From G965212005 sp965212005 (lineage in GTDB: Bacteria; Pseudomonadota; Gammaproteobacteria; Porifericomitales; Porifericomitaceae), in assembly GCA_965212005.1 (NCBI GenBank), contig OZ243038.1, positions 2,046,001-2,110,000 on the forward strand: a stretch of 64,000 bases of DNA, read 5' to 3'. Positions 41,677 through 50,652 of this stretch are shown here, one piece after another; positions within the stretch are counted from its first letter, which is position 1; every line of letters starts with the position of its first letter. The notes beneath the pieces are model-generated. The model made no database searches. It had not been told where the DNA came from and worked only from the letters and a program-made list of their open reading frames with translations. A program made the position numbers and the translations under genes.

Positions 41677-42806
41677 AGCGCGACACCATCCTGCGGCGGT
41701 ATGACGTACAGCTGATTGGCCTGCTGATCTGTATGCTGGGCTGCGGCTTTGTGTTCGTTGCTTCTGCTTCCATCACGCTGGCTGAACGCAATTTCGGACA
41801 ACCCCTGTATTACTTGGAGAGACAAGCGATCGCCGTTGCGCTTGGGTTGTCGGTGGCCTTCCTGTTGACTCGCATTCCGCTGTCGTTCTGGCAGCGCAGC
41901 GATCGGATTCTGCTGATGCTCGGTATTCTGTCGCTGATCCTGGTACTGGTTCCGGGCATCGGCCGCGAAGTGAACGGCAGCATGCGTTGGCTAACGGTGC
42001 ATTCGTTTTCTCTGCAGCCCTCCGAACTGGTTAAATTCTCCCTGCTGCTTTATTTGGCGGGTTACCTGCAGCGGCACGCCCCGCACAGCCGCGAGAAGCT
42101 GCGCATCTTCCTCGTGCCGATCTGTATCCTGGCGGGGCTCTGCCTGCTGCTGTTGCTGGAGCCGGATTACGGTGCCGCCGCGGTGTTTTCAGCAACTGCT
42201 TTCGGCGTCCTGTTTATGGGAGGTGTGCCCATCGTTCGTTTCTGCGCGTGGCTGTCCGTGGCGCTGATTTCCCTGGTTACGCTGCTTTCTTTTTCCACTT
42301 ACCGCATGCACCGTCTGTTTGTTTTCCTGGACCCGTGGCAGGACCCTTACAACCATGGCTTCCAGTTGACGCAGGCGCTGATCGCTTTCGGCAGGGGCGG
42401 CTGGTGGGGCGAGGGCATCGGTGGCGGCCTGCAGAAGCTTTTTTTCCTGCCGGAGGCGCACACCGACTTTGTGTTTGCGGTAATGGCTGAAGAACTGGGT
42501 CTGATCGGCAGTATCGCGGTGATCCTGATGTTTTATTTCCTGGTTTGCAAGTGCTGTCAGATCGGGCGCACGGCGGCGCAGGCGGGTCAACAATTTTCCT
42601 CCAGCCTGGCTTACGGCATCGGCTTGATGATCGGGGCACAGAGCTTTATCAACATCGGCGTCAATATGGGTGCTTTCCCGACCAAAGGATTGACACTGCC
42701 GCTGATGAGTTATGGAGGGAGCAGCATACTGGTCACCTGCGCGTTACTGGGGCTGTTGATGCGCGTTCACTTTGAACTGCCGCTGGGCAAGAGAGGGCGG
42801 GAGTGA
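41658..42806 (+). CDS. ftsW: Septal peptidoglycan polymerase FtsW
   Basis: SEDS-family glycosyltransferase that polymerises lipid II at the septum with FtsI. 382 residues, about ten transmembrane helices. Family motifs seen: GREVNGSMRWLTV, LQPSELVKFSLLLYLAGYL, LLLEPDYGAAAV (with the conserved Asp), PYNHGFQLTQALIAFG and FINIGVNMGAFPTKGLTLPL. Overlaps murD at the start and murG at the end. Confidence 0.96.
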   Translation: MQGTFLKRDTILRRYDVQLIGLLICMLGCGFVFVASASITLAERNFGQPLYYLERQAIAVALGLSVAFLLTRIPLSFWQRSDRILLMLGILSLILVLVPGIGREVNGSMRWLTVHSFSLQPSELVKFSLLLYLAGYLQRHAPHSREKLRIFLVPICILAGLCLLLLLEPDYGAAAVFSATAFGVLFMGGVPIVRFCAWLSVALISLVTLLSFSTYRMHRLFVFLDPWQDPYNHGFQLTQALIAFGRGGWWGEGIGGGLQKLFFLPEAHTDFVFAVMAEELGLIGSIAVILMFYFLVCKCCQIGRTAAQAGQQFSSSLAYGIGLMIGAQSFINIGVNMGAFPTKGLTLPLMSYGGSSILVTCALLGLLMRVHFELPLGKRGRE

Positions 42807-43882
42807 TGGGCGCGGTCACTCAGCGCCCCATCCTGATCATGGCGGGCGGCACCGGCGGGCACGTCTATCCTGCCCTGGCCGTGGCAGAGTGTTTGCGGGC
42901 GCGGGGCAACACCCCTTTATGGCTGGGAACCCGTCATGGATTGGAGTCCCGCCTGATCCCCCCGCAGGGCTATACCTTGTTGCCGATCCATGCCTGCTCG
43001 GTGCGTGGCCGCAGCTGGGCGGGAAAAATCGCCGCTTTATTTTACAGCGGCGCCGGTCTGCTGCAGACACTCTGGCTTCTGCTGCGTTATCGGCCGGCGC
43101 TGACCTTGGGCATGGGAGGTTACGTCTGCGCCGCCGGAGGCGTAGCTGCCTGGTTATTGCGTATTCCGCTATGCATCCATGAGCAGAACGCGATTCCTGG
43201 ACTGACGAATCGCTGGCTGGCCCGGTTGGCCACGGTGGTCATGGAGTCTTTCCCTGGCAGTTTCCCGGCGGCGCGCCACGCCCGCGTGACTGGGAACCCG
43301 GTGCGGGCGGGATTGTCGGGGAGCCGGATGAAACGGGCGGATGCCCGGCTTCATTTGCTGGTGCTGGGCGGCAGCCAGGGCGCCCAGATCTTGAACCGGA
43401 TCCTGCCTCCGGCCATTGGTGCGCTTCAGGGCCGGCTGGCACTGGAGGTGCATCATCAGACCGGACCCGGCATGGTAGAGCAGACGCGCGCCCGTTATAC
43501 CGAGTTCGGCGTACAGGCTCAGCTGGAAGAATATATTGAAGACATGGAGGCTGCTTACCGCCGGGCGGACCTGGCAGTATGCCGCGCCGGGGCGACGACC
43601 TTGGCGGAGTTGAGTGTGGTTGGCCTGGCGGCCATCCTGGTGCCTTACCCTTTCGCCGCCGACGATCATCAGACCGCCAATGCTCGTTTTCTGTGCCGGC
43701 GGGGTCGCGCACTGCTGCTGCCGGAGCGGGTGTTAGACGCACGGCGCCTGGCGACCCTGTTATTTGGCCTCAGCCATGACCGTGAGCGTTTGCGGCAAAT
43801 GGCGGCGGGCCAGGACGAGCCAGGGAACGCACAGGCCGCCGAGCAGATCGCAGCCTTGTGCCTGAGATACGCGCATGGATGA
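42803..43882 (+). CDS. murG: UDP-GlcNAc:lipid I GlcNAc transferase MurG
   Basis: Peripheral membrane glycosyltransferase that turns lipid I into lipid II. About 359 residues; start is GTG 42803 (in GTGATG) or ATG 42806, with an AGGGCGGGAG ribosome site. The GT-B fold is shown by MAGGTGGHVYPALAVAECL, GMGGYVCAAGGVAAWL, the second glycine loop LVLGGSQGAQILN and CRAGATTLAELSVVGLAAIL. Overlaps ftsW by 4 bp and murC by 8 bp. Confidence 0.96.
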   Translation: MMGAVTQRPILIMAGGTGGHVYPALAVAECLRARGNTPLWLGTRHGLESRLIPPQGYTLLPIHACSVRGRSWAGKIAALFYSGAGLLQTLWLLLRYRPALTLGMGGYVCAAGGVAAWLLRIPLCIHEQNAIPGLTNRWLARLATVVMESFPGSFPAARHARVTGNPVRAGLSGSRMKRADARLHLLVLGGSQGAQILNRILPPAIGALQGRLALEVHHQTGPGMVEQTRARYTEFGVQAQLEEYIEDMEAAYRRADLAVCRAGATTLAELSVVGLAAILVPYPFAADDHQTANARFLCRRGRALLLPERVLDARRLATLLFGLSHDRERLRQMAAGQDEPGNAQAAEQIAALCLRYAHG

Positions 43883-45311
43883 GCACAGCGGATATTCCAT
43901 GGGCAGAGTCCGGCGCGTTCACTTGGTCGGGATCGGCGGCGTCGGCATGAGCGGCATCGCCGAATTGCTGCACAACCTGGGATACTCGGTTTCCGGTTCA
44001 GACCTGGCGGAGAGTGAATCTTTGTGCAAGTTGCGCAGCCTGGGAGTAAAAGTCTATTTGCAGCACCGGGCTGAACAGGTTGCCGGGTGTGACGTGCTGG
44101 TGTACTCCAGTGCCATCGGCAAGGAAAATCCGGAGCGCGCCGCGGCCTATCACCAGCAGGTCCCGACCGTTTCACGGGCCGAAATGCTGGCGGAGTTGAT
44201 GCGTTTTCGGCGCGGGATCGCGGTCGCCGGCACCCACGGCAAGACCACGACCAGCAGCCTGATCGTCAGCCTGATAGCGGACGGTGGCCTGGATCCAAGC
44301 TACGTGATCGGGGGGCGTCTCAATGCTACCGGGGTTGGTGCCCGCGTCGGAGAAGGGAGTTACCTGGTCGCTGAAGCTGACGAGAGTGATCGGAGTTTTT
44401 TATATCTGCAGCCGCTGATCGCGGTACTGACCAATATCGATCGGGATCACCTGGAAGCCTATGCCGGAGATTACGGCAAACTGTGTTCCGCCTTCGGAGA
44501 ATTTATCCGCCGCATGCCCTTCTATGGCCTGGTCATTTGGTGTGCGGACAATGCGGCCTTGGTGGAACTTGCTCCCGGCCGTATCCGGCCCGGCCTGAGT
44601 TATGGTCTGGGGCCATCGGCTGATTACCGGGGACGGTTGATCTCGATGGAAGGTGGTCGCAGCCGTTTTACCGTACGTGTGCCGGGTGAGCAGCAGGAGT
44701 GGGAATTATCCCTGGGGCTGCTGGGCCGGCACAATGTACTCAATGCCTTGGCGGCGCTGAGCGTGGCCCATCAGTTGGATATTCCGATGGAGCTGATCGC
44801 GAGTGCGATGCAGAGTTTTCAAGGCATATCCAGGCGCTGTCAAGTGCACGGCGATTTGGACTTCGACGGCAAGCGGGTGCTACTGATCGACGATTACGCC
44901 CATCACCCCTGCGAGATCGAGTCCATGTTGGAGGCAGTGCATGATTCCTGGCCGGGGCACCGCGTCGTGACGGTTTTTCAACCGCATCGCTACACCCGCG
45001 CCCAGGACCTGTTTGCGGACTTCGTTCGCGTGCTGGCACCATTGGAGGTGTTGATTCTGTTGCCGGTGTACCCGGCCGGGGAAGAGCCCATCCAGGGTGC
45101 CGATACACTTGCCCTGTGTGCTCACCTGAAAGATCGGGGCCATGCCCCGGTGTACCTGGAACATTGCGACGAGCTTCCGGATCGGCTGCCTTCCCTGGTA
45201 CGAGACGGCGATCGTTTGCTCATCCTGGGGGCAGGAGACGTCGGCAGATTGGCTGGGCGGTTAAAGTCCCGTTTCGGGATTCCCGCGCTACGGGAGGCAA
45301 GCGGTGGCTGA
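43875..45311 (+). CDS. murC: UDP-MurNAc:L-alanine ligase MurC
   Basis: Adds the first amino acid, L-Ala, to UDP-MurNAc. 478 residues: VHLVGIGGVGMSGIAELL at the N-terminus, ATP loop AGTHGKTTTSSLIVSL near residue 120, AEADESDRSFLYLQP, TNIDRDHLEAY and the C-terminal IDDYAHHPCEIE and FQPHRYTRAQDLF. Overlaps both murG and murB by 8 bp, keeping the usual G-C-B order. Confidence 0.96.
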   Translation: MDEHSGYSMGRVRRVHLVGIGGVGMSGIAELLHNLGYSVSGSDLAESESLCKLRSLGVKVYLQHRAEQVAGCDVLVYSSAIGKENPERAAAYHQQVPTVSRAEMLAELMRFRRGIAVAGTHGKTTTSSLIVSLIADGGLDPSYVIGGRLNATGVGARVGEGSYLVAEADESDRSFLYLQPLIAVLTNIDRDHLEAYAGDYGKLCSAFGEFIRRMPFYGLVIWCADNAALVELAPGRIRPGLSYGLGPSADYRGRLISMEGGRSRFTVRVPGEQQEWELSLGLLGRHNVLNALAALSVAHQLDIPMELIASAMQSFQGISRRCQVHGDLDFDGKRVLLIDDYAHHPCEIESMLEAVHDSWPGHRVVTVFQPHRYTRAQDLFADFVRVLAPLEVLILLPVYPAGEEPIQGADTLALCAHLKDRGHAPVYLEHCDELPDRLPSLVRDGDRLLILGAGDVGRLAGRLKSRFGIPALREASGG

Positions 45312-46287
45312 GCGTTCTGTGGTGGCGAATACGCACGTTCCCCCGGTTGCCCAGTGCGGGGAAGGCAGTGAGGCAGCCCCGCAGGGGCAGGTGCTGCGTG
45401 ATGAGTTGATGTCCCGGCATACTTCCTGGAGGCTGGGTGGCCCCGCCGACCGGTACTGCCGCCCTGCGGACATGGACGATCTGTGCCATTTGCTCCGTTC
45501 CCTGCCGCCCGCAGAACCCCTGCTCTGGATTGGCCTGGGCAGTAATCTGCTGGTTCGCGACGGCGGTTTTCGCGGCACGGTGGTGGATCTGAGCCGGGGC
45601 TTGCGGAAAATTGAATTATTGGATCCTGCGGGTCGACTATGTGTCGAGGCTGGGGTCAGTTGTGCCCGGTTAGCCCGCTTTAGTGCCGAACAAGGCTTTG
45701 CCGGCGCCGGATTTTTAATCGGCATTCCAGGAACCTTGGGCGGTGCTTTGGCGATGAATGCCGGCGCCTATGGCGGCGAGACCTGGCCGCTGGTGATTCG
45801 GGCGGCACTGATCGACCGCCAGGGCCGGCGGCAATGGTTCCCGCACTCGGCATTCCGCATCGGCTACCGCAGCGTCGAGTTGCCTGGGCGGCAGGAGCTG
45901 TGGTTTACCGGGGCCGAGTTGCAATTGTCCGCCGGTGACGCACAGCAGCTTCGGCTACAGCAGCGGGAATTGCTGCGCCGGCGGGCGCAACACCAGCCTC
46001 TGGGGGAGCCAAGTTGCGGATCAGTGTTTTGCAATCCGCCCGGCGATTATGCTGCCCGTTTGATCGAGCAATGCGGATTGAAGGGCGCGCGCTGCGGCAG
46101 TGCGTGCGTTTCGAAGCGGCACGCGAATTTTATTTTATTGCGACCGCCCGCGTGCGCGACCGACGTCGAGGCATTGATCGAACGCGTGCGGCAAACCGTC
46201 GCAGAGCAATGCGGTATCTCCCTGAAACTGGAAGTGCGCATCGTCGGCGATCCGATGGTGCGCCCTGACACGGGGCAATGCGCATGA
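45304..46287 (+). CDS. murB: UDP-N-acetylenolpyruvoylglucosamine reductase MurB
   Basis: FAD- and NADPH-dependent reduction of enolpyruvyl-UDP-GlcNAc to UDP-MurNAc. 327 residues from a GTG. FAD-binding landmarks: RHTSWRLGGPAD, LLWIGLGSNLLVRDGGFRG and GIPGTLGGALAMNAGAYGGE; the catalytic serine lies in GSVFCNPPGDYAARLIEQCG. The pattern is of the shorter type II MurB. An N-terminal extension of about 35 residues (VVANTHVPPVAQCGEG region) precedes the family start, so a later start is possible. Overlaps murC and ddl. Confidence 0.94.
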   Translation: MAERSVVANTHVPPVAQCGEGSEAAPQGQVLRDELMSRHTSWRLGGPADRYCRPADMDDLCHLLRSLPPAEPLLWIGLGSNLLVRDGGFRGTVVDLSRGLRKIELLDPAGRLCVEAGVSCARLARFSAEQGFAGAGFLIGIPGTLGGALAMNAGAYGGETWPLVIRAALIDRQGRRQWFPHSAFRIGYRSVELPGRQELWFTGAELQLSAGDAQQLRLQQRELLRRRAQHQPLGEPSCGSVFCNPPGDYAARLIEQCGLKGARCGSACVSKRHANFILLRPPACATDVEALIERVRQTVAEQCGISLKLEVRIVGDPMVRPDTGQCA

Positions 46288-47237
46288 GCACGGATTTCGG
46301 CAAGGTGGCCGTGTTAATGGGAGGAGAGTCTGCCGAGCGTGACATTTCCCTGCAGGGCGGAAAGGCGGTATGGGAGGCGCTGCTGCGCCGGCGAGTGGAC
46401 GCCTATGAGCTTGATGCCCGTCGTCTGCGTCCGTGCCGTCTGTTGCAGGAGGCATACCAGCGGGTTTTCATTATGCTGCACGGGGCAATGGGCGAGGACG
46501 GCGTCGTCCAGGGTACGCTGGAGATGCTCGGGCTGCCTTACACTGGCAGCGGCGTGCTCGCTTCAGCGCTGGCCATGGACAAGTGCCGGAGCAAACAATT
46601 GTGGCAGAGCCTGGGCTTGCCCACCGCGGAATTCATGGAACTGCAGCAGGTGGAGGATTTGACGGTGGCCGCCGATTCACTGGGGTTCCCGCTGATCATC
46701 AAGCCCGTGCAGCAGGGTTCCAGCCTGGGGATTAGCAAAGTATACGGCAGGGAGGGCTTGGCCGCGGCGTGGGAAAGCGCGCGGAACTACGATGCGCGGG
46801 TCATGGCAGAGCGTTTTCTGCCGGGAGCTGAATACACGGTATCGTTACTGCGGGGGGCTTGGCTGCCGGTGATTCAGTTGCAGACTTCGCATGATTTTTA
46901 CGACTACGAGGCCAAATACGAGGCCAATGACACACGCTATATCTGTCCCAGCGGTCTGGCCGACGAGCAGGAGCAGGAATTGGGAGAATTGTCTTTGCGG
47001 GCTTTTGCCGCGCTGGGATGCAGCGGGTGGGGCCGGATCGACCTGATCATGGACGCAGAGGGAGTTCCCTGGCTACTTGAGGTGAACACTATTCCGGGGA
47101 TGACCAGTCACAGTCTGGTGCCAATGGCTGCCTCCCAGGCGGGCATTGATTTCGATGAGTTGACGATCGAAATTCTGCGCACCAGCCTGCAGGACTCCTC
47201 GGACGCAGATCCGCTGAAAGGAGTGCTCAGGACGTGA
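46278..47237 (+). CDS. ddlB: D-alanine-D-alanine ligase
   Basis: ATP-grasp enzyme making the D-Ala-D-Ala dipeptide used by MurF. 319 residues: VAVLMGGESAERDISLQGG, FIMLHGAMGEDGVVQGTLEM, LGLPYTGSGVLASALAMDK, the ATP-grasp loop VQQGSSLGISKV and C-terminal LLEVNTIPGMTSHSLVPMAA. Overlaps murB by 10 bp and ftsQ by 4 bp. Confidence 0.96.
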   Translation: MRMSTDFGKVAVLMGGESAERDISLQGGKAVWEALLRRRVDAYELDARRLRPCRLLQEAYQRVFIMLHGAMGEDGVVQGTLEMLGLPYTGSGVLASALAMDKCRSKQLWQSLGLPTAEFMELQQVEDLTVAADSLGFPLIIKPVQQGSSLGISKVYGREGLAAAWESARNYDARVMAERFLPGAEYTVSLLRGAWLPVIQLQTSHDFYDYEAKYEANDTRYICPSGLADEQEQELGELSLRAFAALGCSGWGRIDLIMDAEGVPWLLEVNTIPGMTSHSLVPMAASQAGIDFDELTIEILRTSLQDSSDADPLKGVLRT

Positions 47238-48010
47238 GCGCAGACCTTGCATCGATGTTGGACACGCAGGCGACCCCTACCTTGGGTCGTGCCACCGGGG
47301 CTCGCTGGAATGTGCCTTGGAAATGGGTGTACGCGGTGCTGCTGCTGGTTCTTGCCGGGTGGTTGTGGTGGCCAGGCTCGTTCCCTGTGCGGCAGGTACG
47401 CATTGTGGGTGACTTGCGCTACCTGTCGCAGCAGCAGGTTCGGCAGGTGGTTCTGGCTCAGCCGATTCGCGGCTTTTTTGACGCCGACTTGGATCGCATT
47501 CGTTCGGACTTGCAGCGCGAGCCGTGGATCGAAGCGGCGTCCGTCAGGCGTGTCTGGCCGGACCAGCTGATGGTGTCGGTTCGTGAGCAGTTCCCGTTGG
47601 TACGCTGGGGCAATCAGGGATTTTTGAATCGGGCCGGCCACTTGGTGCTCCTGGAAGGAGGCTTGAAGGATGGATCTCTTTCATTGCTGCATGGTCCCGC
47701 CGGCAGTCACCAGGAAATGCTGAAGCTGCTTTTTTCCTTATATCCGCCGTTGGCGGAGCAAGATCTGCGAGTGCGAGAATTGCACTTGAACGAACGCCGA
47801 TCCTGGAGCATGAAACTGAGTAATGGGTGGGAAGTGATGCTGGGCAGAGTGGAGTTGAATCAGCGCGTTGATCGTTTTACGCGGATTGCCGTACCGGTGC
47901 TGAATGCCCAATCGGGCCAAGTGGAAACAGTGGACATGCGTTACTCAAACGGTTACGCGGTCCGCTGGCAATCTGACCCGGACGTCGTGCAGCTGGAGCT
48001 TAAAGAATGA
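47234..48010 (+). CDS. ftsQ: Cell division protein FtsQ
   Basis: Bitopic divisome scaffold linking FtsA/FtsZ side with FtsB/FtsL. 258 residues from a GTG overlapping ddl: cytoplasmic tail, one membrane helix (WVYAVLLLVLAGWLWW, about residues 34-50), then the POTRA domain (FPVRQVRIVGDLRYLSQQQV) and beta domain (EPWIEAASVRRVWPDQLMVS). Stop overlaps the ftsA start (ATGA). Confidence 0.95.
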   Translation: MSADLASMLDTQATPTLGRATGARWNVPWKWVYAVLLLVLAGWLWWPGSFPVRQVRIVGDLRYLSQQQVRQVVLAQPIRGFFDADLDRIRSDLQREPWIEAASVRRVWPDQLMVSVREQFPLVRWGNQGFLNRAGHLVLLEGGLKDGSLSLLHGPAGSHQEMLKLLFSLYPPLAEQDLRVRELHLNERRSWSMKLSNGWEVMLGRVELNQRVDRFTRIAVPVLNAQSGQVETVDMRYSNGYAVRWQSDPDVVQLELKE

Positions 48011-49227
48011 AAAGGGTGGAAAAAAAGTTGATGGTGGGTCTGGATATCGGGACTTCCAAAATCGTCGTGATCGTGGGTGAGCCGGGCGAAGACGGAGGGA
48101 TCGAAGTGTTGGGGGTTGGGAGGGCTCCTTCTTACGGCCTTAAACGTGGCGTCGTGGTTAATATCGAGTCCACCGTGCAGGCGATTCGCGGCGCCGTTGA
48201 GGAAGCGGAGCTGATGGCAGGGTGCGATATCCACGCGGTATTCACCGGCGTCTCAGGTAGTCACATCCGCAGTATTCCTTCTCATGGAACGGTCCGCATT
48301 CGCGATGGGGAGGTTGCCCCGGCGGACGTCGAGCGCGTCATAGACGCCGCCAAGGCAATGGCGATTCCAGCGGACCAGGGCATCCTGCACGTTTTAACCA
48401 ATGAGTTCATCGTGGATGAGCAGGACGGCGTCAAGGAGCCGGTTGGCATGTCCGGGGTGCGGCTGGAGGCAAGGGTGCATATCATTACCGGGGCCTGCAG
48501 TGCCTCAGAGAACATCAGGAAGTGTATTCAGCGCTGCGACCTGCAAGTGGATGACGTGATCCTGCAGCCGCTTGCTTCCGGCGAGTCAGTATTGACCGAC
48601 GACGAGCAGGAGCTGGGAGTCTGCCTGGTGGACATTGGCGGAGGAACGACCGACCTGGCGATTTTCAAGGACGGGTCCATCCATCACGCTACCGTGATAC
48701 CCATTGCTGGGGACCAGGTGACGAACGATATTGCCATTGCCCTGCGCACCCCGAGAAAGCATGCCGAAGAGCTCAAGAATAGCTACGCCTGTGCCCTGGC
48801 AAAACTCGCCGATCCGGAGGAAAGCATCGAAGTTTCCAGTGTGGGCGATCGTCCTCCCCGCAAACTGGAACGGCAGACCCTGGCTGAAGTCGTGGAGCCT
48901 CGTTACGAGGAATTGTTTTCGTTGGTGAAGCAGGAGTTACGCCGCACCGGTTACGAAGAGGCAATTGCCGCCGGGGGAGTGGTGTTGACAGGCGGTAGCT
49001 CGCAGATGGAAGGAATCGAAGAGTTGGGCGAGGAAGTGTTCCAGATGCCGGTGCGCCGCGGTGTCCCGCAGCGCGTCACGGGCTTGTCCGAAATTGTGCG
49101 TAATCCGGTTTACTCCACCGGTATCGGCCTGCTTTTATTCAGTCAGCGCCGCAAACCGATGCCGACTGGTGAACGGCAAAAGGTTGGCTGGGGGCGCGTG
49201 AAGAATTGGTTTCACCGAAACTTTTAA
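48007..49227 (+). CDS. ftsA: Cell division protein FtsA
   Basis: Actin-like protein that tethers FtsZ filaments to the membrane. 406 residues: GLDIGTSKIVVIVGE (phosphate 1), SHIRSIPSHGTVRI in subdomain 1C, CLVDIGGGTTDLAIF (phosphate 2) and VVLTGGSSQMEGIEELGEEV (adenosine). It ends in an amphipathic helix, GRVKNWFHRNF, the membrane-targeting sequence. ftsZ follows after 34 bp. Confidence 0.97.
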   Translation: MKRVEKKLMVGLDIGTSKIVVIVGEPGEDGGIEVLGVGRAPSYGLKRGVVVNIESTVQAIRGAVEEAELMAGCDIHAVFTGVSGSHIRSIPSHGTVRIRDGEVAPADVERVIDAAKAMAIPADQGILHVLTNEFIVDEQDGVKEPVGMSGVRLEARVHIITGACSASENIRKCIQRCDLQVDDVILQPLASGESVLTDDEQELGVCLVDIGGGTTDLAIFKDGSIHHATVIPIAGDQVTNDIAIALRTPRKHAEELKNSYACALAKLADPEESIEVSSVGDRPPRKLERQTLAEVVEPRYEELFSLVKQELRRTGYEEAIAAGGVVLTGGSSQMEGIEELGEEVFQMPVRRGVPQRVTGLSEIVRNPVYSTGIGLLLFSQRRKPMPTGERQKVGWGRVKNWFHRNF

Positions 49228-49261
49228 TTTTTAAATCTATCTTTTTATAGGAGGCAGTCTC

Positions 49262-50410
49262 ATGTTTGAGTTGGTAAACATACAGCCGCAGGCGGCAGTC
49301 ATTAAGGTCATTGGCATCGGCGGCGGCGGCGGCAACGCGGTGCGGCACATGCAGGAGCAGGCGATCGAAGGCGTTGAATTTATTTGTGCCAATACCGATC
49401 GCCAAGTCTTGGAGAAGTGCGGCGTTCGGATCAAGATCCAGCTTGGCGGCGAGATCACCAAGGGGCTGGGAGCGGGAGCGGACCCCGAGATAGGGCGCAA
49501 GGCTGCCATGGAGGAGCGGGACAGCATGGTTGATGCTTTGAACGGTTCCGACATGGTATTCATCACCGCCGGCATGGGCGGTGGCACCGGAACCGGTGCT
49601 GCCCCGGTGGCAGCCCAGGTGGCCAGGGAGATAGGCATTCTGACCGTCGCGGTCGTCACTCGCCCCTTTAGCACGGAGGGACGCAAGCGAGCGGAGATCG
49701 CCGAGCGCGGAATCAGGGAATTGGCACAGCACGTTGATTCACTGATCATCATTCCCAATGAGCGCCTGCTCAGCGTGCTGGATCCCAACATCAGCATGCT
49801 GGACGCTTTCGCTGCCGCTAACGACGTGTTGTTGAACGCAGTGCAGGGGATTGCCGAGTTGATTACCCGTCCCAGTCTTATCAACGTGGATTTTTCCGAC
49901 GTGCGCACGGTGATGGCTGAGATGGGCATGGCAATGATCGGCGCCGGCAGAGCTTCGGGTGAGGGACGTGCCCGCAAGGCTGCGGAGATGGCGGTGTCCA
50001 GCCCCTTGTTGGAGGACATTAACCTGTCCGGTGCCAAGGGGATGCTGGTCAATATCACCTGTGGCGCAGACTTGGGCCTGAAGGAATACCACGATGTGTC
50101 CGAATTGGTCGGAGAGTACGCTTCAGATGATGCGAACGTTGTGGTAGGCACTTCCATTGACGCGGACTTGGTGGACGAAATGCGGGTGACCGTAGTAGCC
50201 ACCGGCCTGGGGGGACATCCTGCCACCCGGCAGAAGCCGGTGCATGAAGCCACCCCCGCCCGCCCGGTCGGGCGCCCGACCGATTATCGGGCATATGATC
50301 CGCCTACCGTGATCCGCAAGCGCGAACAGCAGGCCGAATCGGCAGAAAATCAGGATATGGAGCCGAAATTACTCGATGTTCCCGCCTTTTTGCGGCGCCA
50401 GGCGGATTAA
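49262..50410 (+). CDS. ftsZ: Cell division protein FtsZ
   Basis: Tubulin-like GTPase that forms the Z ring. 382 residues: IKVIGIGGGGGNAV, the tubulin signature GMGGGTGTGAAPVAAQVA near residue 105, synergy loop NVDFSDVRTVMAEMG and, after a variable linker, the conserved tail LLDVPAFLRRQAD that contacts FtsA and ZipA. A GGAGG site 7 nt upstream fixes the ATG. Short linker, total length as in E. coli. Confidence 0.98.
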   Translation: MFELVNIQPQAAVIKVIGIGGGGGNAVRHMQEQAIEGVEFICANTDRQVLEKCGVRIKIQLGGEITKGLGAGADPEIGRKAAMEERDSMVDALNGSDMVFITAGMGGGTGTGAAPVAAQVAREIGILTVAVVTRPFSTEGRKRAEIAERGIRELAQHVDSLIIIPNERLLSVLDPNISMLDAFAAANDVLLNAVQGIAELITRPSLINVDFSDVRTVMAEMGMAMIGAGRASGEGRARKAAEMAVSSPLLEDINLSGAKGMLVNITCGADLGLKEYHDVSELVGEYASDDANVVVGTSIDADLVDEMRVTVVATGLGGHPATRQKPVHEATPARPVGRPTDYRAYDPPTVIRKREQQAESAENQDMEPKLLDVPAFLRRQAD

Positions 50411-50564
50411 ACTATGCTGGAGACGTTGCCACAGGCGCGGATCCGCTGATTTATGAGCTAGTGCCCGTGCCAGGCGTGGCCCGGTGGACGGGGCAGTGGG
50501 ACATCGCCACGGTCTGGCAGCCCTGGGAATGTATCGGAGCCCGGCCTCTCCCGGCCCTGCAGGC

Positions 50565-50593
50565 TTGACAGGAATACACTTTACCTTTATAAG
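50565..50593 (+). promoter_or_regulatory. Sigma70 promoter of lpxC
   Basis: TTGACA (50565-50570), 17-bp spacer, TATAAG (50588-50593), 60 bp before the lpxC ATG. It lies in the 242-bp gap after ftsZ and gives lpxC its own near-consensus promoter. Confidence 0.75.
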
Positions 50594-50613
50594 AGAACGC
50601 CATAAGAGAACGC
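50589..50613 (+). repeat. Tandem repeat at the lpxC transcription start
   Basis: ATAAGAGAACGC occurs at 50589-50600 and again at 50602-50613 (13-bp period). The first copy overlaps the -10 box, so the duplication spans the expected start site. Confidence 0.65.
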
Positions 50614-50652
50614 TGGGAGGGTTCTTATTTTGAATTTGCAGGCATTCTTCAT

